Assembly: GCF_000377625.1 (NCBI RefSeq)
Contig: NZ_KB898331.1
Coordinates: forward strand, 1 to 64,000
Source: Prevotella veroralis DSM 19559 = JCM 6290
Lineage (GTDB): Bacteria; Bacteroidota; Bacteroidia; Bacteroidales; Bacteroidaceae
Direction: 5' to 3'
DNA length: 64,000 nt
Below, piece by piece: positions 46,415 through 54,969 of this stretch; the stretch's first letter is position 1, and each line of letters starts with the position of its first letter. The notes under the pieces are model-generated. The model had not been told where the DNA came from. It made no database searches and saw only the letters and a list, made by a program, of their open reading frames with translations. Made by a program: the position numbers and the translations under genes.

Positions 46415-47440
46415 TTATTTAGTATATAGAACTTGAATGATGGTCTGACCCACTGCCTGCAGTGTATTCTTATCAATGTGTTCCATCGTATCATTGATGG
46501 TGTGCCACGTAGGACCAAAGCTGCTCTGGGTGCAATCAGGGTAGTATGGGATAATATCTATCGTTGGTATGCCTGCATTCTGGTTCACTGGGATATGGTC
46601 ATCAGTAATCATTCCACCCGGAGAATCAGGGAAGTAAGAGCCAAAACCAGCCGACTTTGCTACTGCCCACACCTTCTCAACAATGTTATTAGCGTATTGC
46701 TGCGACATTCCTTCACGATAGAACTGAGCGCCTTCACCGCCTACCATGTCCAAGAGAATGCCATATTCGGGCTTGATAGTGCCTGGGAAGTGTAGAGAAT
46801 AGTACTGCGCACCTAGTGCCCAGCTGTCTCCTGTGTCCTGATAGTTGGTTTCCCACTGCGGAACTCCCCAATCCTCGGCATCGAAACAGACGAAGTCTAC
46901 ACCTATAGTAAACTTCTTATCCGCCTGTAACTGGCGTGCAATCTCAAGCATAACAGCAACTCCACTGGCGCCATCGTTGGCTGCCATGACTGGTTTACGG
47001 TGGTTGGTAGAGTCTGGGTCATTGTCTGCCCAAGGTCTACTATCCCAGTGTGCGCAGAGAAGAACACGTTTCTTTGCCTGTGGGTTGAGCCTGGCAATGA
47101 TGTTAGTAGACTTTAGAACTGTTCCGTCATAGCCCTTTAAGTCTGCCTTTTGTTCCTCAACTTCACATCCAAAACGCTTGAATTGCTCCACAATCCACTT
47201 GCCGCATTGCTCATGGGCAGTAGAGTTCATGGTGCGAGGACCGAACTTGCATTGCGCAGCAGTGTATGCGTAAGCAGAGTCGGAATTGAACTTTGGACCA
47301 ATAGGATGCGCTGTTGTAGCAGTATCAGCATCCGATGTCGCATTGTTATTACTTGCTTTTCCTTTGCATCCATAGGCTACGCTCGTCAGAGTGAGGGCAA
47401 GGATGCACCCTAAAAGAATCCTTATTTTTGTTTTCATCAT
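46415..47440 (-). CDS. M28-family metallopeptidase (glutaminyl cyclase-like), lipoprotein
   Basis: A 341-residue exported zinc enzyme of the M28 aminopeptidase / glutaminyl-peptide cyclotransferase-like group. The signal ends VAYGCKGK, compatible with a lipobox (Cys25). Metal motifs are visible: LLCAHWDSRPWAD, ANDGASGVAVMLE and CFDAEDWG. It may act as an aminopeptidase or cyclise N-terminal Gln; sequence alone does not decide. Its ATG lies 21 bp after the stop of the GATase-M19 fusion, so the two form an operon with the Lrp regulator. Confidence 0.88.
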   Translation of the reverse strand: MMKTKIRILLGCILALTLTSVAYGCKGKASNNNATSDADTATTAHPIGPKFNSDSAYAYTAAQCKFGPRTMNSTAHEQCGKWIVEQFKRFGCEVEEQKADLKGYDGTVLKSTNIIARLNPQAKKRVLLCAHWDSRPWADNDPDSTNHRKPVMAANDGASGVAVMLEIARQLQADKKFTIGVDFVCFDAEDWGVPQWETNYQDTGDSWALGAQYYSLHFPGTIKPEYGILLDMVGGEGAQFYREGMSQQYANNIVEKVWAVAKSAGFGSYFPDSPGGMITDDHIPVNQNAGIPTIDIIPYYPDCTQSSFGPTWHTINDTMEHIDKNTLQAVGQTIIQVLYTK

Positions 47441-47461
47441 TGTTTATTGTAATCAAAAACA

Positions 47462-49321
47462 TTATCTTACACTCTGCACACGAGCCATGACACGCAGCCA
47501 GTTACCACCCCATATCTTCTCAATATCACGTTCGCTATACTTTCGACGCAATAGTTGTAAGGTGAAGTTAATCATCTCGCTGGCATCAGCTAAGCCCCTT
47601 ATCGTACCATCACCATCGAAGTCGGTGCCTATTCCTACATGGTCGATACCCATGATCTCAATGGCATGTTCGAGGTGAGCAATAGCGTCCATAATGGTTG
47701 CTTCACCGTCCTTCTTGAGGAATCCATGATACATAGTTATATGTGCAACTCCGCCCTTCTTTGCCAGAGCACGCATCTGATCGTCAGTGAGATTACGGGG
47801 AACGTCGCATAGAGCTTTACTATTGGAATGACTGCAAACTATCGGTTGGGAACTGATGTCAAGAGCGTCATAAAAGCTCTTCTCACCCCCATGACTCAAG
47901 TCGACCATGATACCATTTCGATTCATCTCTCTTATGACTTCCTCACCAAACTTACTAACTCCTCCATGCGTGTTACAGCCTCGTGCCGAGTCACAGATAT
48001 CGTTATCTCCGTTGTGACAAAGCGTGATGTAAACCACACCTCGTTGTGCGAAGTGCTTGATGTTCTCTATCTTATGCTCCAAAGCTAAGCCGTTCTCTAT
48101 GGCAAACATAATACTCTTGCGCCCCTTGCGCTTGTCTTCGTAGAGATCGGAAGGAGTGCGAGCTATACTGATGTAACGCTGGTTCTGCTTCACAATCTCC
48201 TCTATCTTGTCGAAGATGAGATCGGCATATACCGCAGGAGAAAGATGGTCGAGAGCCTTAGAGAGAGTAGGGTTGTAATGCTTCAATCCAGCGACATCAA
48301 TCTTAGAAGAGAAGCTCTCTCCAATCTTTGGTTGTGGAAGATAAGCAGCCATCGTTACGGCATCTTGATGTCCTTCCGTCATCTTATGAAGATCGTAGAG
48401 AATACGTGGGTCGCGTTGGTCAAAGCGCACTCCTTGAGGGAAGAACATCGGTGTATCGCAGTGCGTATCGAGTGTTAGAACACGCTTATGAAGCTGCTTG
48501 GCGATATAGAAGTTGTTAGCTTGTGTGACCAACCAAAGGAATAGTTTGCCTCCATCCTCACCCAAACACTCAGGGTGCCACTGCACTCCCATGATGGGTT
48601 TAAACTCTGTGCTCTCCATTGCCTCGATAACTCCATCAGGTGCAACAGCCGTTACCCGAAAGCGTTTACCTGGTGTTTTTACAGCTTGATGATGGAAGGA
48701 ATTGACGTAGATGCGCTCTTCCTTGTAGAGAGCATAGAGTATTGATGATTTGTTTAGCGTAACGCTATGCGTCCTCTCACTGCGTTCTGCGTCTTGAGAA
48801 TGCTTGATGGTTGCAGCATGGAAGGTTGTGATTGTCTTATCCTTAGCTAATTTCTTCTCAACAGTAGCATCTGTTCTGATATAATCCTCATAGATATCCT
48901 GTTGTACAGAACCACCCAAGGCAGCAGCAAGCGTTTGTATTCCTCGACAGATTCCCAGCATAGGTATCTGGCGATTGAAGGCTAATCTGGTAAGCATGAG
49001 TTCGGCTTGATCACGCTCAGCGTTGATACCATGGAGATGAGTAGAGGGTTCTTTTCCTACCCAAAGTGGGTTAATATCAGCTCCACCAGTCAATAGTAGT
49101 CCATCAAGATGGTTTAGTGTGTTGACAAGAACATCCTTATCAGCAACTGGCGGGATGAGTATTGGAATGCCACCAGCCGTTACTACTTGTTTATAATAGA
49201 CGTCTCTTAATGTGGCATCACGCTCTGTAAAGTTGGTCGTGATACCTATTATCGGCAGACGCTTTGCCTCGGGGTAAGTCGCATACACCTTGTCTAGATG
49301 CGACTGAAGGTCGTATTTCAT
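47462..49321 (-). CDS. Gamma-glutamyl hydrolase (C26) fused to membrane dipeptidase (M19)
   Basis: A 619-residue two-domain enzyme. The N-terminal class I glutamine amidotransferase-like domain (about 20-275) has Cys125 in GICRGIQ and His249/Glu251 in VQWHPE, the PuuD/gamma-glutamyl hydrolase triad. The C-terminal M19 renal-dipeptidase domain (about 280-619) has the zinc motif DTHCDT (His287, Asp289) and GIGTDFDGDG. Together these could remove a gamma-glutamyl group and then split the dipeptide, as in glutathione breakdown; this is inference. No signal peptide is present, so it is probably cytoplasmic. Confidence 0.92.
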   Translation of the reverse strand: MKYDLQSHLDKVYATYPEAKRLPIIGITTNFTERDATLRDVYYKQVVTAGGIPILIPPVADKDVLVNTLNHLDGLLLTGGADINPLWVGKEPSTHLHGINAERDQAELMLTRLAFNRQIPMLGICRGIQTLAAALGGSVQQDIYEDYIRTDATVEKKLAKDKTITTFHAATIKHSQDAERSERTHSVTLNKSSILYALYKEERIYVNSFHHQAVKTPGKRFRVTAVAPDGVIEAMESTEFKPIMGVQWHPECLGEDGGKLFLWLVTQANNFYIAKQLHKRVLTLDTHCDTPMFFPQGVRFDQRDPRILYDLHKMTEGHQDAVTMAAYLPQPKIGESFSSKIDVAGLKHYNPTLSKALDHLSPAVYADLIFDKIEEIVKQNQRYISIARTPSDLYEDKRKGRKSIMFAIENGLALEHKIENIKHFAQRGVVYITLCHNGDNDICDSARGCNTHGGVSKFGEEVIREMNRNGIMVDLSHGGEKSFYDALDISSQPIVCSHSNSKALCDVPRNLTDDQMRALAKKGGVAHITMYHGFLKKDGEATIMDAIAHLEHAIEIMGIDHVGIGTDFDGDGTIRGLADASEMINFTLQLLRRKYSERDIEKIWGGNWLRVMARVQSVR

Positions 49322-49378
49322 CTTTCCGCTCTATGTTCTATAATTCGTTATATCGTTGTTATCAAGTCTGAAGCAGGC

Positions 49379-49843
49379 TTATAGTTCTTCTGTAATTGGT
49401 ATTTCACGCTTGATACTCTGCTCTAATGAGATGAGAGTCTCCGTTGAAACAACCCCTGGAATGCCCTGTAATTGGTTGTTAAGGAGGTCCATCAATTGCT
49501 CATTATCACGAGCATATAGCTTTAAAAGGATGGTATATGGACCAGTTGTGAAGTGACATTCCACCACCTCGGGGATAGCACTAAGACGCTCAACTACCTT
49601 TTTATACATAGAACCACGTTCTAGGTTGAGGCCGATGTAAGTACAAGTTGTATAGCCCAAGCTCTTTGGGTTGACATCAAAACCACTCCCCGTGATAGCT
49701 CCATTCTCGATGAGGTGTTGTACACGTTGATGTATTGCAGCGCGCGAAACACCGCATTGTGCGGCTACATCTTTGAATGGCATACGTGCATTCTGCGATA
49801 GAATGCTTAAGATCTTCTTGTCTAATCGATCTACTTTCTCCAT
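49379..49843 (-). CDS. Lrp/AsnC-family transcriptional regulator
   Basis: A 154-residue protein with an N-terminal winged helix-turn-helix (LDKKILSILSQNARMPFKDVA, in two parts, then GVSRAAIHQRVQHL, about 5-50) and a C-terminal RAM ligand-binding domain (SIPEVVECHFTTGPYTILLKL, in parts). The frame is open to 49954, but the family start MEKVDRLDKKIL at 49843 is chosen. It heads the operon with the GATase-M19 and M28 genes and may control it in response to amino acids. Confidence 0.9.
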   Translation of the reverse strand: MEKVDRLDKKILSILSQNARMPFKDVAAQCGVSRAAIHQRVQHLIENGAITGSGFDVNPKSLGYTTCTYIGLNLERGSMYKKVVERLSAIPEVVECHFTTGPYTILLKLYARDNEQLMDLLNNQLQGIPGVVSTETLISLEQSIKREIPITEEL

Positions 49844-49901
49844 CTCCTTTGATTGATATAATTGATTTGTAACGTAATTAAAGATGCTTAATTGATATGA
49901 G

Positions 49902-49909
49902 CAAAAGTA
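49902..49909 (-). promoter_or_regulatory. Promoter -7 box for the Lrp operon
   Basis: TACTTTTG on the minus strand, about 60 bp upstream of the ATG at 49843. Confidence 0.55.
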
Positions 49910-49939
49910 GATAATAATTATTGAACAAGCAACAAAATG

Positions 49940-49975
49940 ATAAACAAAATGCACCTCTTGGGTGCATTTTGTTTA
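49940..49975 (-). terminator. Terminator of the FKBP gene cluster
   Basis: A 16-bp perfect stem, ATAAACAAAATGCACC (49940-49955) and GGTGCATTTTGTTTAT (49960-49975), downstream of the 50052 stop. Confidence 0.78.
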
Positions 49976-50051
49976 TATAGAAGCCAATAGTAAAGTGTTT
50001 CTTCACCTCTTAGCTTACGTTTGTTTAATTCAATAAAAGCGATCAGTCTAT

Positions 50052-51068
50052 TTATTTGCCTGCTTTTGTTGTATTCTTCTTAGCAGGCTTTACAGCCTTC
50101 TTAGCTACTGTCTCCTTAGAAGGGGTTACTGTTGAAGGTTTTACCTCATGCACTCCATCAATGTCTTTAAGCTCCAATGTGAAGATAAGAGTTGAATAAG
50201 GAGCGATGTCGCGACCTGCTCCACGCTCGCTATAAGCCAAGTTGTAAGGGATAAAGATTTCCCACTTAGAACCTACCGGCATAAGTTGTAAAGCCTCAGT
50301 CCAGCCCTTGATGAGTCCACCAACGTTGAAGGTGTCGAACTCAGTGCCGTGTTTTGCGGTTGAATCGAATACCTTTCCGTCGATAGTCTTGCCTTCATAG
50401 ATCACCTGAACATCGTCAGTAGCCTTTGGAATGGCACCTGTTCCCTTCTTAATAATGCGATATTGCAAGCCACTGGGGAGCGTTACGACCCCTTCTTTAG
50501 CCTTGTTTTCAGCCATGAAAGCCTCGTTCTTTGCCTTATTCTCAGCCTCTCTTTGCTGTCTGATAGCTATCTCTTGTTCCTTAAAGAACTTTGCTGCGGT
50601 TGCAGGAGACATCGTTGTTGAGTCCTTGGACATAGCTGCTACGACTCCACGGTATAGTATCTCTGTGTCAATAGGGCTCTTTAACTCTTCGAAGTGACTA
50701 ACCATATTTGGGAGCAAACGGCTTTCTATCTGGCGACTAACGGCTATTCCTACTCCATAAGCAGCGAAGTTCGCATCCTTGCATTTGCTGATTCCTTCCT
50801 TCAAGCCCCTAATGAAGTCGGGCATTAACTCCTTTGTTATACCGAACTGTTGCTCAAGATAGGCGTCCAAGCCGTTTGACATGGTCATACCTGTTGCGTA
50901 ACTCAATGAATCGGCAGCACTCTTCAATACGATAGGTGCCGTCTTGCAAACCTCTGAACACTCTGTTGTAGCTTTGTTCTTCTTATCTTTTTTCTTACTC
51001 TGAGCGCTTGCTGTGTTTAAAGCTGAGCCTGCCGCAATGAGCAAAGCCAGCATGATTACTTTCTTCAT
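50052..51068 (-). CDS. FKBP-type peptidyl-prolyl isomerase, exported (FkpA-like)
   Basis: A 338-residue periplasmic prolyl isomerase. It has a signal peptide (about 1-22, ending NTASAQ), an FkpA-type N-terminal helical dimerisation domain ([15 protein letters not shown]), a linker helix rich in Glu, Lys and Ala, and the catalytic FKBP domain at about 190-300 ([15 protein letters not shown], then [15 protein letters not shown], then PYNLAY). A Lys/Thr-rich tail follows. It is third in a row of three FKBP genes. Confidence 0.92.
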   Translation of the reverse strand: MKKVIMLALLIAAGSALNTASAQSKKKDKKNKATTECSEVCKTAPIVLKSAADSLSYATGMTMSNGLDAYLEQQFGITKELMPDFIRGLKEGISKCKDANFAAYGVGIAVSRQIESRLLPNMVSHFEELKSPIDTEILYRGVVAAMSKDSTTMSPATAAKFFKEQEIAIRQQREAENKAKNEAFMAENKAKEGVVTLPSGLQYRIIKKGTGAIPKATDDVQVIYEGKTIDGKVFDSTAKHGTEFDTFNVGGLIKGWTEALQLMPVGSKWEIFIPYNLAYSERGAGRDIAPYSTLIFTLELKDIDGVHEVKPSTVTPSKETVAKKAVKPAKKNTTKAGK

Positions 51069-51141
51069 AACCTATATTTGTTTAATAAAAGATGTTTCCC
51101 TTTCCTATAGAAGATACTTGTTTGGACTCGTGTGTCCAACC

Positions 51142-51229
51142 GATTATACACGTCTGTATAACTGATTATACACGTCTGTATAATTGATTATACTCGTTTG
51201 TATAATTGATTATACCCGTTTGTATAATT
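51142..51229. repeat. Four 22-bp tandem repeats with palindromic cores
   Basis: Units start 22 bp apart (TTATAC at 51144, 51166, 51188, 51210). Each core is TTATAC-n6-GTATAA, a perfect 6-bp inverted repeat. Sequence drifts only in the central bases (ACGTCT, ACGTCT, TCGTTT, CCGTTT). Confidence 0.85.
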
Positions 51230-51333
51230 CCCTATTCTATAAAAGATGATTGTTTACTTAAAAGGAGATGATTCAAAGAAGGTCAGGCTATGCACCTGAC
51301 CCTCCTTATTTATTATCTTAAGATGTCTTGGAA

Positions 51334-52260
51334 TTACTTTGCAGGCTTTCCGCTAACCTGCTCTGGCATACCAGCAGGCATACCCGGCTGACCTTGTGGA
51401 GCCTTCTCAATGCCCAACAACTCAACCGTGAACACAAGTGTTGAGAATGGCTTGATGTCTGGGCTAGGCTGTTGTGCACCGTAAGCAGCACTGTAAGGGA
51501 TTGTAATCTCCCACTTAGAACCAACTGGCATAGTGGTCAATGCAGCTGTAAAACCAGGTATTACACCACTGACAGGCATAGTTGCATCATTGCGTTGATC
51601 AAACACTTTGCCCTCGATAGTCTTACCTACGTAGTTGACTTTCACTACATCTGTAGCCTTCGGAGTTGCGCCATTTCCAGCCTTAAGCTCTCGAACTTGT
51701 ACACCCTGTGCAATGGTCTTTACGCCTGCTTTCTTCGCATTGGCTGCCATGTAAGCATCGCTCTTCTTCTTGTTAGCACCGTATGTTTTCTCTGCGTACT
51801 TCTGCTGAATAGCCTTTGAAACGGTCTGCTCTATGTTACGAGCCTGTTCAACAGTCATCTTCTGATTCTTGCCCTTTGCACTTGCAGCAAAGCCTGCCAA
51901 GAAGTTCTTCAGAGAGATAGTCTTGGTTGAATCCTCACCAAAGATCTGGCGGTTAATCTGCTGTTTAATGACCATATTCATCTGCTGTCCGACACCGATA
52001 CCAGCGTTATAAGCAGCCTTCTTCTTGTCATCTGCACCCTGAACACCATCGTTCATACCCTTGACGAACTCGTCAATATAAGCGGTATCAATCTGCATCT
52101 GCTGTAGATATTGTTTAACACTTTGACCCTGATCTACGCCGAATGCGTAGCTTAAAGAGTCTACATCAGACTTCAAATCCTCCTTAGGAGTAGAGTTGCC
52201 ACAGGCTGTGAAGCCTACAGCTGCCATAGCCATTGCGGCTAAAAGATAAACTTTCTTCAT
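51334..52260 (-). CDS. FKBP-type peptidyl-prolyl isomerase, lipoprotein
   Basis: A 308-residue FKBP with a lipoprotein signal (MKKVYLLAAMAMAAVGFTACG, cut at Cys20), then the dimerisation region SDVDSLSYAFGVDQGQ and helical linker, and an FKBP domain at about 195-285 (VKVNYVGKTIEGKVFDQR, then [17 protein letters not shown]). The tail is Gly/Pro/Met-rich (APQGQPGMPAGMP). It is predicted to be anchored to a membrane facing the periplasm. Confidence 0.92.
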   Translation of the reverse strand: MKKVYLLAAMAMAAVGFTACGNSTPKEDLKSDVDSLSYAFGVDQGQSVKQYLQQMQIDTAYIDEFVKGMNDGVQGADDKKKAAYNAGIGVGQQMNMVIKQQINRQIFGEDSTKTISLKNFLAGFAASAKGKNQKMTVEQARNIEQTVSKAIQQKYAEKTYGANKKKSDAYMAANAKKAGVKTIAQGVQVRELKAGNGATPKATDVVKVNYVGKTIEGKVFDQRNDATMPVSGVIPGFTAALTTMPVGSKWEITIPYSAAYGAQQPSPDIKPFSTLVFTVELLGIEKAPQGQPGMPAGMPEQVSGKPAK

Positions 52261-52354
52261 TTATTTTATTGTTTAGTTTTTAGGCATTAATACATGTTCT
52301 GTAGGGCTATCATAAGTTATTAAGAGTACTTATAACGCCCTAGCAGATATTAAT

Positions 52355-52960
52355 TTATAATACTTTGAGTAATTCAACATCGAATACAAGTGCTGCAAAT
52401 GGTGGTATCTGTGCACCTGCTCCACGCTCTCCATAAGCGAGATTGTAAGGTATGAAGAAGCGATACTTAGCCCCTTCCGACATCAACTGTACGCCTTCTG
52501 TCCATCCAGCAATGACTTGGTTGAGTCCAAAAGTGGCTGGTTCGTTACGTTGATAGGAGCTATCAAAGATCGTCCCATCAATAAGTGTACCCTCATAGTG
52601 GCACTTTACCTGATCAGTTGCGCTTGGTTTCTTACCGTTACCCTCCTTTAGTACTTGGTACTGAAGACCTGAAGGCAATACAACTACACCCTCTTTCTTT
52701 GCGTTATCAGCCAAGAATGACTCTCCAGCAGCCTTTGCAACCTTTCCAGCCTCAGCCGCCGCAGCACGTTGCTTATCCTCTTGTTCCTTGAAGAAAGCCT
52801 GTACTAAGGACTGTGCCTCTGCGTTATTAACCTTCAAAGGAGTACCTGATATTACATCTTTAACAGCCTGTGCGAAGTCGTCGATATCTAATCCCTTCGC
52901 TCCCATACCAGCGAGTTGGGAACCGATACCGATGCCCAGTGCATAGCTTAATTTATCCAT
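52355..52960 (-). CDS. FKBP-type peptidyl-prolyl isomerase, no signal peptide
   Basis: A 201-residue FKBP starting MDKLSYALGIGIGSQLAGMG, equivalent to the dimerisation region of its neighbours but with no signal peptide. It then has a short Ala/Glu-rich helix (QRAAAAEAGKVAKAAGE) and an FKBP domain (VKCHYEGTLIDGTIFDSSYQ ... PYNLAYGERGAGAQIPPF). It is predicted to be cytoplasmic, so the cluster covers several compartments. Its promoter is at 52991. Confidence 0.92.
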   Translation of the reverse strand: MDKLSYALGIGIGSQLAGMGAKGLDIDDFAQAVKDVISGTPLKVNNAEAQSLVQAFFKEQEDKQRAAAAEAGKVAKAAGESFLADNAKKEGVVVLPSGLQYQVLKEGNGKKPSATDQVKCHYEGTLIDGTIFDSSYQRNEPATFGLNQVIAGWTEGVQLMSEGAKYRFFIPYNLAYGERGAGAQIPPFAALVFDVELLKVL

Positions 52961-52990
52961 TTAGTCTTGAAGTTATTTATTATTAGTGTG

Positions 52991-52998
52991 CAAAGATA
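52991..52998 (-). promoter_or_regulatory. Promoter -7 box for the first FKBP gene
   Basis: TATCTTTG on the minus strand, 30 bp upstream of the ATG at 52960. Confidence 0.6.
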
Positions 52999-53042
52999 CT
53001 ATTTTTTAAGGTATTGAATCACATTAATCGAATTAAAATAAC

Positions 53043-53050
53043 TAAATTTG
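53043..53050 (+). promoter_or_regulatory. Promoter -7 box for the sirtuin gene
   Basis: TAAATTTG, 26 bp upstream of the ATG at 53077 and divergent from the FKBP promoter. Confidence 0.5.
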
Positions 53051-53076
53051 TGGAATTGAAACAAATGTAAGGTCGT

Positions 53077-53769
53077 ATGAAGAAAATAGTATTCTTAACG
53101 GGTGCAGGTATGTCTGTCGAAAGTGGATTCAAGACTTTTCGTGGTAACGATGGGCTTTGGGAAGATTATCCCGTTGAACAAGTGGCTTCTCACGAAGGCT
53201 GGGAAGCGAATCCAACATTGGTTAACAACTTCTATAACAGGCTCCGAAAGAAACTTTATACAGCATTGCCTAATAAGGGACATCAGCTGATCAAGGAATT
53301 AGAAAAGGCTTACGATGTGGTTGTAATCACGCAGAATGTGGACAATCTACACGAGAAGGCGGGGTCGAAGAAGGTAATTCATCTACATGGAGAACTATCT
53401 AAGGTGTGCTCAAGTAACAATCCTTACGACTCGAGATACATAAGAGAGTTGCCCCCAGAAGATTGTGAGGTAGCTCCCGGAACACTGGCTGGTGATGGTT
53501 CTCTGGAGCGTCCTTTCATTGTCTTCTTTGGTGAGGCTGTGCCCATGATAGAGCCTGCTATGGAGGAAGCTGCACAAGCAGATGTGTTCGTTATCATCGG
53601 TACTTCGCTGAATGTCTACCCTGCAGCAGGACTCGTGAGATATGTTCGTCCAGGCGTCCCCATCTATCTCATCGACCCTGATAATGCCCCTGCTGGTAGT
53701 GCGGGGCACGTAATTCACATTCAAAAAGGGGCTAGTGAAGGTATGGAAGAATTAATAAAGTTATTATAA
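53077..53769 (+). CDS. NAD-dependent protein deacylase (sirtuin)
   Basis: A 230-residue Sir2-family enzyme that removes acyl groups from lysines using NAD. The NAD motif is GAGMSVESGFKTFRG (9-23), TQNVDNLHE is at 85-93, and the catalytic His104 is in HLHGE. The zinc site of standard sirtuins (four Cys) is reduced to Cys111 and Cys130, so structural zinc is probably absent, as appears common in this Bacteroidota subgroup. The region IIGTSLNVYPAAGLVRYV follows the family. Confidence 0.92.
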   Translation: MKKIVFLTGAGMSVESGFKTFRGNDGLWEDYPVEQVASHEGWEANPTLVNNFYNRLRKKLYTALPNKGHQLIKELEKAYDVVVITQNVDNLHEKAGSKKVIHLHGELSKVCSSNNPYDSRYIRELPPEDCEVAPGTLAGDGSLERPFIVFFGEAVPMIEPAMEEAAQADVFVIIGTSLNVYPAAGLVRYVRPGVPIYLIDPDNAPAGSAGHVIHIQKGASEGMEELIKLL

Positions 53770-53843
53770 AAGAACATCCACATTCATTGCAGCTACTCGA
53801 TGATTATCGGAGGAGATGTGGCTTGGATGTGGAATAAAAGAGT

Positions 53844-54455
53844 ATGAAAAGACTATTATCATTAGTTATTATTGCGTTGATGGCATTGCCTATTATGGCG
53901 CAGAAAAACGTTTATAAGTTCAGTGTAAAGGATGGCAATGAGAAGACCATCAAGTTGAAAGAGTACAAAGGAAAGGTGTTACTCATCGTAAACACAGCCA
54001 CAAAGTGCGGCTTCACACCGCAATATGAGGCGTTACAAAAGCTCTATGACACTTATAAGGATCGTGGTTTTGTTATCTTAGACTTCCCTTGTAACCAGTT
54101 TGGAGCACAAGCACCTGGATCGCTCAAGGACATCCACTCTTTCTGTACGAGTACTTATGGTATTACGTTCCCACAGTTTGCTAAGATTGTAGTAAATGGT
54201 AAGAACGAGTCACCCCTTTATACTTACCTTAAAGCCCAACAGCCTTTTAAGGGCTTCGATACGACCACTCAGATTGGTAAATACCTAGATGAAAAGTTCA
54301 AGAACACTAATCCTAACTATGCAAAAGACCCTAGTATCAAGTGGAACTTCACGAAGTTCTTAATTGATAGAGAGGGTCATGTCATTGATCGTTTTGAGCC
54401 TACTGCAGATATGAAAGACGTTGAGGCTGGTGTCAAAGCAGCTTTGAAGCTGTAG
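53844..54455 (+). CDS. Glutathione peroxidase family thiol peroxidase, exported
   Basis: A 203-residue peroxidase with a signal peptide (about 1-19, ending LPIMAQ). The peroxidatic Cys55 is in NTATKCGFTP (Cys rather than selenocysteine), Gln85 in FPCNQFG, and the Trp is in SIKWNFTKF. The enzyme is predicted to reduce hydroperoxides in the periplasm, probably with thioredoxin-like donors rather than glutathione; this is family knowledge. It lies 74 bp after the sirtuin, with a partial hairpin between (ACATCCACAT/ATGTGG near 53772-53832). Confidence 0.93.
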   Translation: MKRLLSLVIIALMALPIMAQKNVYKFSVKDGNEKTIKLKEYKGKVLLIVNTATKCGFTPQYEALQKLYDTYKDRGFVILDFPCNQFGAQAPGSLKDIHSFCTSTYGITFPQFAKIVVNGKNESPLYTYLKAQQPFKGFDTTTQIGKYLDEKFKNTNPNYAKDPSIKWNFTKFLIDREGHVIDRFEPTADMKDVEAGVKAALKL

Positions 54456-54969
54456 AGAAAGCCCCACCCAGCCTCTCCAAAGGAGAAGGAATGCCTAATG
54501 GAAGTCGGTCGGGATATGTGAAGGGAAGAGATGGATCGTGTGTAGTGAGGCACTACCTCGTAAGCTGCGAACAAGAGGCTATGCAGAAGGAGACGCCCCC
54601 TTCGCTTTGAAGAGGGCGTTTCCTTGCTATGAAGAAGGCGTCTCTTCATATTGAAGAAACGCCCCTTTCAAATAGTACTAACCATAATTTTGAATTATGA
54701 ATTATAAATTTTGAATTAGAAGAAGTACCCTCGTTGATTGAAATGAATGCTTCATAGTAGGGACAGACGCCCTCGTCTGTCCGCAAGCTCAACAATTTAC
54801 TTAGCAAAGAATAGGGTACTATGGGCGGACAGACGAGGGCGTCTGTCCCTACTTTTGGCACTGCATTCAATAGAACTAATCACTCGTTAACTTGTCAACT
54901 TGTCACCCCGTCAACTCTACCTAATCATAATCTTGAATTACAGAAGGGCTTTCTTTCCATCTTACCCTA
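54456..54969. repeat. Gene-free gap with mosaic repeat island 5
   Basis: Between convergent genes. It contains family-C-like CCCAGCCTCTCCAAAGGAGA at 54468, family-B hairpins around 54588-54665, family-D AT-rich repeats at 54672-54718 and 54923-54940, and a paired family-A element at 54757-54852. No gene is called. Confidence 0.75.
54757..54852. repeat. Paired inverted family-A element
   Basis: Two family-A palindromes (54761-54782 and 54827-54848) in opposite orientation; 96 bp total, with an interior unlike the pairs at 33 kb. Confidence 0.85.

Noticed and set aside
51142..51229. 22-bp repeats considered as a CRISPR array
   Set aside because: Repeats are contiguous without spacers.
54377..54870. 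Minus-strand open frames of 90 and 74 residues after the peroxidase gene
   Set aside because: They overlap the glutathione peroxidase end or lie in repeats; no credible product.
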